DNA from: Bacteroidales bacterium
GTDB lineage: Bacteria > Bacteroidota > Bacteroidia > Bacteroidales > UBA932
Reading direction: 5' to 3'
DNA: 6,444 nt
Assembly: GCA_017555925.1 (NCBI GenBank)
Contig: JAFZFL010000123.1
Span: 1 to 6,444 of the forward strand
In this document: positions 1 to 6,339 of the stretch, piece by piece
How positions within the stretch are numbered: the first letter of the stretch is position 1
Layout: every line of letters starts with the position of its first letter
Program-made: the position numbers and the translations under genes
Notes under the pieces: generated by a model
The model's database searches: none
The model's input: the letters and a program-made list of their open reading frames with translations, nothing else
Told to the model about the DNA's origin: nothing

Positions 1-501
1 CCTGGCAGTGATGTCTTTGAGCTGATGGAACGTCAGAATGAGGTTGAGGATGAGCCTGAGATGAAAGATGAGATTGAGGTGAAAGATGAGCCTGAGGTGG
101 AGGATGATGTTGATGATGAGACAGTGATTGATGATGATGATGAGATTGAGATAGAGTTAGAAGAAGAGTTAGAAGAAGAGGGAACAATAATTTTGAATGA
201 GGCAGCAAGACCGGACTGGTATGATTGGGAGGTTGATTATCCGGCCTCGTATGTGGATGATGTTTACAGGGCAATAAGCTTCAATGACCGTTATGAGTTC
301 ATAAAGGAGCTGTTCAATATTAGTGGAGACCTGAGTGAGGCGGAGGTGCTTTTTAAAGATACCCTTGATGATATAAATGAAATGGAGAATTTCAAGCAGG
401 TTGTAGGGTATATAAGGCATCGTTTCCCGCAGTGGGATGAACAGAGCGATGAGGTTTATCGCTTTTATATGGCAATACGCAGAAAATTCAATAGAGAATA
501 A
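1..501 (+). CDS. Acidic repeat protein with C-terminal domain of unknown function (5' partial)
   Basis: The frame is open from the first base, so the gene probably starts upstream. An ATG at 25 is possible but has no Shine-Dalgarno sequence before it and sits inside readable protein (PGSDVFELMERQ). Counting from that ATG, residues about 6-52 are almost entirely Asp, Glu and Val/Ile, with a hexapeptide repeat (V/M)(E/K)DE(P/I)E, an Asp run and a doubled LEEE block; this is likely a disordered acidic linker. After it comes a folded-looking domain rich in aromatics: ARPDWYDWEVDYP, then SFNDRYEFIKELF, then FPQWDEQSDEVYRFYMAIRRKF at the C-terminus. From memory, similar NDR-F-ELF...WDE-S-EV tails occur in uncharacterised Bacteroidales proteins, but I cannot name a function. 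No signal peptide or membrane segment is visible in the part present. It ends with TAATAA, 20 bases before rsmI, so the two are probably co-transcribed. Confidence 0.75.
   Translation, partial: PGSDVFELMERQNEVEDEPEMKDEIEVKDEPEVEDDVDDETVIDDDDEIEIELEEELEEEGTIILNEAARPDWYDWEVDYPASYVDDVYRAISFNDRYEFIKELFNISGDLSEAEVLFKDTLDDINEMENFKQVVGYIRHRFPQWDEQSDEVYRFYMAIRRKFNRE
43..114 (+). repeat. 18-bp in-frame tandem repeat, about 4 units
   Basis: Units at 43-60, 61-78, 79-96 and, more diverged, 97-114 each encode six residues: VEDEPE, MKDEIE, VKDEPE, VEDDVD. The shared core is GATGAG..TGAG. The period is a multiple of three, so gain or loss of a unit would keep the reading frame. The repeat lies in the acidic linker of the first gene. 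Confidence 0.8.
157..180 (+). repeat. Perfect 12-bp tandem duplication (LEEE x2)
   Basis: TTAGAAGAAGAG occurs at 157-168 and again at 169-180, encoding LEEELEEE. It follows a GAT trinucleotide run at about 129-143. Both add to the simple-sequence character of the acidic linker in the first gene. Confidence 0.8.
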
Positions 502-507
502 TAAAAG

Positions 508-521
508 CAGGGGGGGAAAAT
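508..521 (+). promoter_or_regulatory. G-run Shine-Dalgarno for rsmI
   Basis: AGCAGGGGGGG followed by a short A/T spacer directly precedes the ATG at 522. It is the clearest ribosome binding site in the window; the other starts have weak or no Shine-Dalgarno sequence, which is usual in Bacteroidetes. Confidence 0.55.
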
Positions 522-1226
522 ATGGCAAAACTTTATTTGGTTCCAACACCAATAGGAAATCTTGAAGACATTACTTTAAGAGCGTTGAGGATATTGAAAG
601 AGGTTGATCTTATCTTGGCTGAGGATACCAGAACCAGTTCTGTACTCATGAAAAAGTATGATATACACACAAGAATGGAGAGTCATCATAAGTTTAATGA
701 GCATAAGACTTCGGCCTCTGTGTGTGAGAAGATTCTTGGAGGTATGAATGTGGCTCTGATCTCCGATGCGGGTACTCCCGGCATTTCTGATCCCGGCTTT
801 TTGCTGGTAAGGACTTGCGTGGAGGCAGGTGTTGAGGTTGAGACACTGCCGGGGGCAACAGCATTTGTGCCGGCCCTTGTAAATTCCGGCTTCCCATGCG
901 ACCGTTTCTGCTTTGAGGGCTTTTTGCCTGTAAAGAAGGGGCGTCAGACCAAATTTAAGGAGATGGCTCTTGAAAAGAGGACATCAATAGTATATGAGTC
1001 GCCATACCGTCTTGTGAAGACATTGGGGCAAATGGTGGAATTTATGGGTCCCGACAGATATGTGGCAGTCTGTAGGGAGATTTCCAAAATGCACGAGGAG
1101 TGCAGACGTGGAACTGCAAAGGAGCTTTTTGAGTGGTATTCTAAAAATGAACCTAAAGGTGAGATTGTAATGATTATTGCGGGGGCAGGTTATGAGAGGG
1201 GAGAAGAGTTACAGGAAACCGAGTAG
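522..1226 (+). CDS. rsmI: 16S rRNA (cytidine(1402)-2'-O)-methyltransferase RsmI
   Basis: RsmI transfers a methyl group from S-adenosylmethionine to the 2'-OH of C1402 in the decoding centre of 16S rRNA, in the cytoplasm. The 234-residue product carries the family's tetrapyrrole-methylase-like fold motifs: VPTPIGNLEDIT (residues 7-18), AEDTR (33-37), the glycine-rich SDAGTPGISDPG (81-92), LPGA (109-112), FEGFLPVKKGR (131-141), ESPYR (159-163) and KGEIVMIIAG near the end. E. coli RsmI is about 286 residues; the missing part is the extra C-terminal domain, which I believe is commonly absent in Bacteroidetes, so I do not call this truncated. The start is well supported: a run of seven G preceded by CA (510-516) lies five bases before the ATG. 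The gene begins 20 bases after the acidic-protein gene, and its last 35 bases overlap the HHH gene. Confidence 0.96.
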   Translation: MAKLYLVPTPIGNLEDITLRALRILKEVDLILAEDTRTSSVLMKKYDIHTRMESHHKFNEHKTSASVCEKILGGMNVALISDAGTPGISDPGFLLVRTCVEAGVEVETLPGATAFVPALVNSGFPCDRFCFEGFLPVKKGRQTKFKEMALEKRTSIVYESPYRLVKTLGQMVEFMGPDRYVAVCREISKMHEECRRGTAKELFEWYSKNEPKGEIVMIIAGAGYERGEELQETE

Positions 1227-2118
1227 GTTGGAAGAATATGGCGAAAAGAGGCTCTCAAAGAGCAGGAGTCTTGGTGTATTTATACTTGTTCTGGCTCTAT
1301 TTATATTTCAGGCTGTTGTATTTGTAGTAAACAAGGTCTCACCTGAAGAGGTGGCGCAAGAGCCGGATGTTCCGGAACTGTTTGAGTTTGACCCCAATAC
1401 AATAACTTTGGATTCGCTATGTATGCTTGGCCTTTCACCTCGTCAGGCCATGACAATCGTCAATTACAGAGAAAAGGGGGGAGATTTCAAATATCCGGAA
1501 GATTTTGCCCGTATGTATGTGGTCTCAGATGAGTTTTATACCAAAGTTTTACCCTATATACATATCTCTCCCGCAGCTGTAGTTGAGGAAAAGGGCAAAT
1601 CTGTGCAGAAGAGGAGCAAATCTGTACCTGAGAAGAGGGTGCCAATTGCTGTCGGGAAGAGGATTGGGACAATTGCAAAGAAGAGTGAGGAATGCAGGCA
1701 TGTAGTTGAACTTAATGGGGCCGACAGTGTTGAGTTGGTAAAACTCTATGGAATAGGGCCATATTATGCAAAGAAAATAATCGGGTACAGGAGACGGTTG
1801 GGAGGCTATCACTCTGCAGGGCAGCTTATGGAGATAAAAGGTATTGATAGTGCGAGATTTGAGGGGTTTGCAAAATATGTCGTGGCGGATTCTCTGAAAA
1901 TAAGGCAATTCAGTCTTGATACAGCCGGAAAGGAGTTTCTTGCTGCCCATCCGTACATTGGCGCCTATGCTGCCAGGGGGATAATTCTGTTAAGGGAGAA
2001 GTTGGGCAGGGAGAAGTGTACTCTTGAAAATCTGGTGAGGGAGCATGTGTTGACTCTGGAGAAGGCTGAGAAGTTGAGGCCATACATAAATTTGCAAAAA
2101 AGAGAAATAATGCCATAA
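1192..2118 (+). CDS. Membrane-anchored protein with three helix-hairpin-helix repeats (ComEA-like)
   Basis: The 308-residue product starts with a Lys/Arg-rich stretch (1-26), then one hydrophobic segment (about 27-46, GVFILVLALFIFQAVVFVV). The positive-inside rule puts the rest in the periplasm. Three related units follow: residues about 64-113 (FDPNTITLDSLCMLGLSPRQAMTI...), 162-222 (VELNGADSVELVKLYGIGP..., the classic ComEA-type HHH with GIGPYYAKKIIGYR and LMEIKGID) and a weaker third at about 230-290 (HPYIGAYAARGI...LRPYI). A Lys/Ser-rich linker with a short repeat (GKSVQKR/SKSVPEKR) separates the first two. HHH repeats of this type bind DNA in ComEA, but similar modules also mediate protein contacts, so the role here is not settled. 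I prefer ATG 1192 over an in-frame TTG at 1177 because ATG is the better codon and a GGGGGCAGG stretch precedes it. The gene overlaps rsmI by 35 bases in another frame, which suggests coupled translation. Confidence 0.88.
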   Translation: MRGEKSYRKPSRLEEYGEKRLSKSRSLGVFILVLALFIFQAVVFVVNKVSPEEVAQEPDVPELFEFDPNTITLDSLCMLGLSPRQAMTIVNYREKGGDFKYPEDFARMYVVSDEFYTKVLPYIHISPAAVVEEKGKSVQKRSKSVPEKRVPIAVGKRIGTIAKKSEECRHVVELNGADSVELVKLYGIGPYYAKKIIGYRRRLGGYHSAGQLMEIKGIDSARFEGFAKYVVADSLKIRQFSLDTAGKEFLAAHPYIGAYAARGIILLREKLGREKCTLENLVREHVLTLEKAEKLRPYINLQKREIMP

Positions 2119-2125
2119 TAAATCT

Positions 2126-2133
2126 TAAATTTG
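2126..2133 (+). promoter_or_regulatory. Possible Bacteroidetes -7 promoter element for the ABC exporter genes
   Basis: TAAATTTG matches the Bacteroidetes -7 consensus TAnnTTTG exactly and lies 23 bases before the ATPase start, in the 38-base gap after the HHH gene. No TTG is present at the expected -33 spacing; the nearest TTTG (2091-2094) is about 31 bases upstream, which is too far. The region is A/T-rich, so a chance match is possible. Confidence 0.35.
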
Positions 2134-2156
2134 CCAATATATTAAAATCATATATC

Positions 2157-3080
2157 ATGGGAATTATCACTTGCTCCAACGTAACCAAGAAATTTGGAGA
2201 TTTCACGGCTCTCAACTCTGTGAGCCTCAATATTCCGCAAGGGGAGATATTTGGACTTTTAGGTCCGAATGGTGCTGGAAAAACAACACTTATAAGAATA
2301 ATGAATCAGATCACCATGCCTGATTCGGGCGAGGTGATTTTTGACGGGCATCCGATAAGGGAGTCCGATATAGAGAGTATAGGTTATCTGCCGGAAGAGC
2401 GTGGACTTTACAAGAAGATGAAAGTGGGAGATCAGGCCATGTATCTGGCCCGTCTGAAAGGAATGAGCAGTGCCGAGGCTTCAAAGGCTCTGAAGGAGTG
2501 GTTTATAAAGTTTGGTATCCAGGCATGGTGGAACAAGAAGGTAGAGGAGCTTTCAAAGGGTATGGCCCAAAAGGTACAGTTCATTACAACAGTACTCCAC
2601 AGACCCAAACTGCTTATACTTGATGAGCCGTTTTCCGGTTTTGATCCGGTGAATGTGAATCTTATACGTAATGAGATTCTCAATATGAAGGCGGCAGGTA
2701 CAACTATCATCCTCTCCACTCACAATATGGAGAGCGTTGAGGAGTTGTGTGATAATATAGCCCTTATAAACAAGGCTAATCTGATTGTTTCGGGAAATAC
2801 CGATGCTATCCGTCGGGAGTATGGAAATAATCAGGTCGAACTGGTATACAGGTCTGCAGAGAGGTTGTCGGGAATATTGGAGAGTGCTGCTGATATGCCT
2901 TTTGGTATTGTCTCAGATGAAGCGGGCAAAGGAGGATGGCGTGCGGTGCTTGAGGTTCCTCGAGATGTGAAGAGTGCGCAGGTTCTGGGTTCTGTAATAG
3001 ATTCGGTAGATGTGGTCTCTTATCAGGAACTTGTTCCGCGCATGAAGGATATTTTTATAAAATTGGTAAGTAACAATTAG
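2157..3080 (+). CDS. ABC-2 type exporter, ATP-binding protein (NatA-like)
   Basis: This is the cytoplasmic ATPase that powers the membrane protein encoded next to it. The 307-residue product has the full nucleotide-binding domain: Walker A GPNGAGKTT (36-44), a Q-loop region reading GYLPEERGLY (76-85), the signature LSKGM (132-136) in place of LSGGQ, Walker B LLILDEP (152-158) with the D-loop SGFDP, and the H-loop histidine in STHN (H189). The LPEERGLY and LSKGM variants are typical of the COG4152-like exporter ATPases. Residues about 220-307 form the extra C-terminal domain seen in that group (DUF4162 type). The substrate cannot be read from the sequence; family relatives include sodium, antibiotic and peptide exporters. 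The start is the ATG 38 bases after the HHH gene, with weak ribosome binding signal. The permease gene follows after 34 bases. Confidence 0.94.
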   Translation: MGIITCSNVTKKFGDFTALNSVSLNIPQGEIFGLLGPNGAGKTTLIRIMNQITMPDSGEVIFDGHPIRESDIESIGYLPEERGLYKKMKVGDQAMYLARLKGMSSAEASKALKEWFIKFGIQAWWNKKVEELSKGMAQKVQFITTVLHRPKLLILDEPFSGFDPVNVNLIRNEILNMKAAGTTIILSTHNMESVEELCDNIALINKANLIVSGNTDAIRREYGNNQVELVYRSAERLSGILESAADMPFGIVSDEAGKGGWRAVLEVPRDVKSAQVLGSVIDSVDVVSYQELVPRMKDIFIKLVSNN

Positions 3081-3114
3081 TTGGCAAAACAGCAGGCAAT
3101 TAACAGAATTAATT

Positions 3115-4536
3115 ATGGGAAAGAGTAAAATAGGAATTATTATAGCACGTGAATATACCATAAGGGTAAAGAAAAAATCATTCATATTCACAACATTGCT
3201 TACACCGCTGCTTTTTGCAGCCCTTATGATTGTGCCGTCATTAATTGCAATGTATTCGAGTTCAGAGGAAGGGATGGTAATAAAAGTTGTGGATGAGTCG
3301 GGTATTGTAATGCCATATCTTGAGAGCGGTGAGGAGATTATTTATGAGAGGGCAGATGACGGTGAGAATATCAATTCTTTAAAGGAGAATTTTAAGGAGT
3401 TGGGTGTCTTTGCAGTCGTGGGCATCTCTCCACTTGATTCAAACAAGAATGTTACAGTTACTGCCTATTCTGGTAAGCAGATAAATGTGGACATACAATC
3501 ATCAATAAGGAAATCAGTAAGGAAGGCCGTTGAGGATAACAAACTCAAGGCTTATGATATTCCCAATCTTGATAAGGTTCTTGAGGATATAAAGAGCGAT
3601 GTGAAGTTGAACACTTATACATTGGATGAGTCTACAGGAGAAGAAAAGGCCTCTATGGTTGAGATCTATATGGGAATAGGCTACATTGCCAGTTTTATGA
3701 TATATATGTTCATCTTTATGTTTGGCCAGATGGTAATGCGCAGTATCATTGAGGAGAAGACAACCCGTATTGTTGAGGTAATTGTCTCATCGGTCAAGCC
3801 ATTCCAGCTTATGATGGGCAAAATTCTTGGAGTGGCGGCAGTGGGCCTTACCCAGTTTCTTATTTGGATTGTACTTACTGTGGCTATAGTAACAGGTGTT
3901 ACAGCAGCAATGGGAGCAGATGCTGTAGCTGAAAATGTTACCTCGCAACCGGCACAGATGGCGCAGATGGCAGGCCTTGACCAGGAAGAGATTTCACAAG
4001 TCATGCAGCAGAGTGGAGTGGCAACCGATATGGCAGCTGTAACAGAGACCATACAGTCGGCCCAAAAGGAGGATGATTTCTTTGCAGAGGCTATGCAGGC
4101 ACTTAAGAGTGTGAACTACATACAGATAATAGTCTGTTTCCTTATCTATTTCCTTTTGGGTTATCTGTTGTATTCTGGAATGTTTGCAGCTGTGGGCTCT
4201 GCAGTGGATAATGAGGCAGATACGCAGCAGTTGCTGTTGCCTATAACCATGCCTCTGATAATAGGCCTTTTCATTATGCTGCATACTTTCCAGTATCCCG
4301 ACAGTTCATTGTCTTTCTGGGCATCCATAATTCCTTTCACATCACCAATGGTAATGATGGCAAGGATTGCATACGGAGTTCCAACATGGGAATTGGCACT
4401 TTCAATAGGATTGTTGATGGTGACATTCCTTTTCTTTACCTATCTGTCGGGAAAAATTTATAGAATAGGTATTCTAATGTATGGCAAGAAGGCAGGCTGG
4501 AAAGATTTGTACAAGTGGATAAGATATAAGAATTAG
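3115..4536 (+). CDS. ABC-2 type exporter, permease (NatB-like)
   Basis: This is the integral membrane partner of the ATPase just upstream. The 473-residue product has the ABC2_membrane_3 layout: a first membrane helix at about 23-46 after a basic N-terminus (REYTIRVKKKSF), a large extracytoplasmic domain (about 48-180), then a helix at about 184-207, the hallmark cytoplasmic coupling segment EEKTTRIVEVIVSSVKPFQLMMGKILG (213-239), and further helices at about 238-262, 335-357, 373-391 and 428-445. Between the third and fourth helices lies a Met/Gln/Ala-rich insert (about 265-330, including QMAQMAGLDQEE). Length and order fit the NatB/COG1668 family, with no sign of frameshift. The exported substrate is unknown. 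The gene starts 34 bases after the ATPase stop, consistent with one transcript. Confidence 0.92.
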   Translation: MGKSKIGIIIAREYTIRVKKKSFIFTTLLTPLLFAALMIVPSLIAMYSSSEEGMVIKVVDESGIVMPYLESGEEIIYERADDGENINSLKENFKELGVFAVVGISPLDSNKNVTVTAYSGKQINVDIQSSIRKSVRKAVEDNKLKAYDIPNLDKVLEDIKSDVKLNTYTLDESTGEEKASMVEIYMGIGYIASFMIYMFIFMFGQMVMRSIIEEKTTRIVEVIVSSVKPFQLMMGKILGVAAVGLTQFLIWIVLTVAIVTGVTAAMGADAVAENVTSQPAQMAQMAGLDQEEISQVMQQSGVATDMAAVTETIQSAQKEDDFFAEAMQALKSVNYIQIIVCFLIYFLLGYLLYSGMFAAVGSAVDNEADTQQLLLPITMPLIIGLFIMLHTFQYPDSSLSFWASIIPFTSPMVMMARIAYGVPTWELALSIGLLMVTFLFFTYLSGKIYRIGILMYGKKAGWKDLYKWIRYKN

Positions 4537-4565
4537 TAACCGGCCATCTGCATCTCTATTTGATT

Positions 4566-5378
4566 ATGGGAAAAAATCGCATATATAAATTGACAAATGG
4601 TGTTGGAGGTTTTTTGTTCTGCATTTGCCTCTTTGTCCTTTGGATGGCTGTGCCTCAAGGTGTTCATGCCCAAAATTACAAAAAGGCGGAGTGGAGCAGG
4701 GTAAAGATGGATTCAACCTGGAATTGTACCACAGGAAAAGCTACGGAGGTTATTGACAAATACAGACCCTCTGTTGATTCGCTTCTTTTGCCTATTGGTA
4801 CAACCGTTGAGGAGCTTACAGCATATCCTCCTGAGGACAAACTCTCAAATTTTGCAGGAGATGTCATGCTCGCTTTTGGAAATGAATGGCTTGGCAGCAA
4901 TGTGGGGCCACAGGTTAAAGCAGACATGTCAATTACCAATTTTGGAGGAATAAGGGCCTCAATGCCTTGTGGAAAGGTAACCTCTTTTGATATAATATCC
5001 ATTTTTCCATTTGACAACAAAATTGTGATTCTTGATCTTGAAGGCAAGTATGTGCGTATGCTTATGGAGAACTTTGCAAAACGCGCACGTGTGGAGGCTA
5101 TGGGGGGTGTGCGTCTTAAGATAGAGCATAATAAGTTGGTTGAGTGTACAGTTGCCGGTGAGCCTATAGATGATTCCCGGATATACAAAGTTGTTACAAT
5201 TGATTTTCTTCTTGGAGGTGGCGACAGCGTATATGCCCTCAAATATGCCTCAAATGTTGAGGATACCGGTCTCTTTATGAGAGATGTGGTTATAAATTAT
5301 ATAAAGGCTCTTTCAGATGAGGGGAAGAAGATTGAAGCCAGTAAGGATGGCAGGGCTGTAGTTATAAAGGAGAAGTGA
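4566..5378 (+). CDS. Secreted 5'-nucleotidase C-terminal-domain protein
   Basis: The 270-residue product begins with a signal peptide: basic MGKNRIYK, hydrophobic GGFLFCICLFVLWMAV, and a likely cleavage after VHA (about residue 35). The mature part is a stand-alone 5'_nucleotid_C domain, the half of UshA-type enzymes that binds the nucleoside. Recognisable motifs are LSNFAGDVMLAFGNEW (about 93-108, the counterpart of the usual N.(I/V)ADA segment), TNFGGIRASM (124-133), IFPFDNKIV (146-154) and the substrate-loop motif LLGGGDSVYAL (215-224). The metallophosphatase half is absent here and is encoded by the next gene, 34 bases downstream. Alone, this domain should not hydrolyse nucleotides; it may bind them or associate with its neighbour. 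I chose ATG 4566 over an in-frame TTG at 4560, since the ATG opens a normal signal peptide and is the stronger start codon. It begins 29 bases after the permease gene. Confidence 0.9.
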   Translation: MGKNRIYKLTNGVGGFLFCICLFVLWMAVPQGVHAQNYKKAEWSRVKMDSTWNCTTGKATEVIDKYRPSVDSLLLPIGTTVEELTAYPPEDKLSNFAGDVMLAFGNEWLGSNVGPQVKADMSITNFGGIRASMPCGKVTSFDIISIFPFDNKIVILDLEGKYVRMLMENFAKRARVEAMGGVRLKIEHNKLVECTVAGEPIDDSRIYKVVTIDFLLGGGDSVYALKYASNVEDTGLFMRDVVINYIKALSDEGKKIEASKDGRAVVIKEK

Positions 5379-5412
5379 TAATAGGCAAATTCACAATTAA
5401 GGTTTATCAGAT

Positions 5413-6270
5413 ATGGAGAGTGAAAATATTAAAAAATATATGTTTTGTGTGGTATATGCACTAATCTGCCTTCTTGCTTTGCCTTTCTCTGCAACAGCCC
5501 AGGATCTTGTGATATTGCATACCAATGACACACATAGTCAGATAACACCTCAAGTTACAGGAGAGGGTAAAGGTCTTGGTGGATATGAGAGGCGTGAAGC
5601 ATATATAAATCAGGTGAGAAAGGAGCATAAGGCAAAGAATGTACTTCTGCTTGATGCCGGTGATTTCAGCCAGGGCAGTCCATACTTTTCGCTCTTTAAG
5701 GGGGATGTTGAGATTGAACTTATGAATGCTCTCGGTTATGATGCCGTATGCTTGGGTAATCATGAATTTGACAATGGACAAAAGGAGTTGGCCCGCAGGA
5801 TTGGAAATGCAAACTTTGAATTTCTAAGTGCCAACTATGATTTTACGGGCAGCCCTTTGGATGGCCTTGTAAAACCTTATACTATAGTAAAGAGAGCTGG
5901 AAAGAAGATTGGAATAATTGGTCTGACTGTAAATATAAAGGGAGTTGTTTCAAGCAAACATTTGGATGGGGCCAGGTATCAGCATCCTGTGAAGATAATG
6001 AACAGACTGGCACTGGAACTCAAGAATATACACAAGTGTGATCTGATTATTGTTCTATCACATTGCGGATTTTATGCAGGTCGTGAAAACAATCCCGGTG
6101 ATGAGTATCTTGCTGCCCAATCAGAGAATGTAGATATAATAATTGGAGGCCACTCACATACCCGACTCCAGGATAAGGTTATTATGAAGAACAAACTTGG
6201 CAGGGATGTCATGGTTGTCCAGGATGGTGAGAAGGGTGAATATGTTGGCAGAATCGATTTGTGGTTCTGA
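5413..6270 (+). CDS. Secreted metallophosphatase (5'-nucleotidase N-terminal domain)
   Basis: The 285-residue product has a signal peptide (MESENIKK, then a hydrophobic core, cleavage probably after SATA near residue 29) and one calcineurin-like metallophosphatase domain of the UshA/5'-nucleotidase family. All expected metal and catalytic positions are visible: NDTH (D39, H41), DAGD (D84), GNHEFD (N116, with the catalytic-type pair H117 and D120), SHCG (H217) and GGHSHT (H247, H249). The protein stops at IDLWF, right where a UshA protein would run into its C-terminal domain, so it is a natural single-domain form rather than a broken gene; the missing domain is encoded immediately upstream. 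It probably releases phosphate from nucleotides or related phosphoesters outside the cytoplasm. Its stop codon is followed by a terminator-like arm and then the IS end. Confidence 0.93.
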   Translation: MESENIKKYMFCVVYALICLLALPFSATAQDLVILHTNDTHSQITPQVTGEGKGLGGYERREAYINQVRKEHKAKNVLLLDAGDFSQGSPYFSLFKGDVEIELMNALGYDAVCLGNHEFDNGQKELARRIGNANFEFLSANYDFTGSPLDGLVKPYTIVKRAGKKIGIIGLTVNIKGVVSSKHLDGARYQHPVKIMNRLALELKNIHKCDLIIVLSHCGFYAGRENNPGDEYLAAQSENVDIIIGGHSHTRLQDKVIMKNKLGRDVMVVQDGEKGEYVGRIDLWF

Positions 6271-6273
6271 AAA

Positions 6274-6302
6274 AGTGCGGATAAAAAAAAGGTTGCCGCA
6301 TT
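6274..6302 (+). terminator. Remnant of a terminator after the nucleotidase genes (likely interrupted)
   Basis: Just after the stop codon the sequence AGTGCGG, an A-run (6283-6290), GGTTGCCGCA, TTCTGA is seen. AGTGCGG (6274-6280) can pair with CCGCATT (6296-6302) across a 15-base loop, but no T-tract follows. The A-run followed by GGTTGCCGCA looks more like the first arm of a Bacteroidetes terminator whose second arm (expected TGCGGCAACC plus T-run) is missing because the IS begins there. Function as it stands is doubtful. Confidence 0.4.
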
Positions 6303-6339
6303 CTGATGTGACCCCCAAAAGTTGGACGGTTTAACATTA

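Noticed and set aside
43..180. Possible CRISPR-like array
   Set aside because: The units are adjacent 18-bp and 12-bp coding repeats with no spacers, and they preserve an acidic reading frame.
1177..1191. TTG start for the HHH gene
   Set aside because: The ATG at 1192 is preceded by a G-rich stretch, and the extra five residues add nothing recognisable.
522..1226. rsmI as a truncated gene, being about 50 residues shorter than in E. coli
   Set aside because: All core motifs to the final GEIVMIIAG are present; only the accessory C-terminal domain is lacking, which fits a shorter family form.
1549..1950. - strand open frame antisense to the HHH gene
   Set aside because: Shadow of a well-supported gene; no recognisable domain.
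3681..4052. - strand open frame (123 codons) antisense to the permease
   Set aside because: It mirrors hydrophobic codons of the permease and has no motif or plausible start signal.
4560..4565. TTG start for the nucleotidase C-terminal-domain gene
   Set aside because: The ATG six bases later gives a normal signal peptide and is the more usual start codon.
4676..5242. Long - strand open frame (188 codons)
   Set aside because: It lies fully antisense to the 5'-nucleotidase C-terminal-domain gene, which has clear family motifs; the antisense product is Ser/Thr/Arg-rich with no recognisable motif.
5413..6270. Metallophosphatase gene as an IS-truncated UshA
   Set aside because: The missing C-terminal domain is encoded intact just upstream, the stop codon precedes the IS end by over 30 bases, and an apparent terminator arm lies between them.
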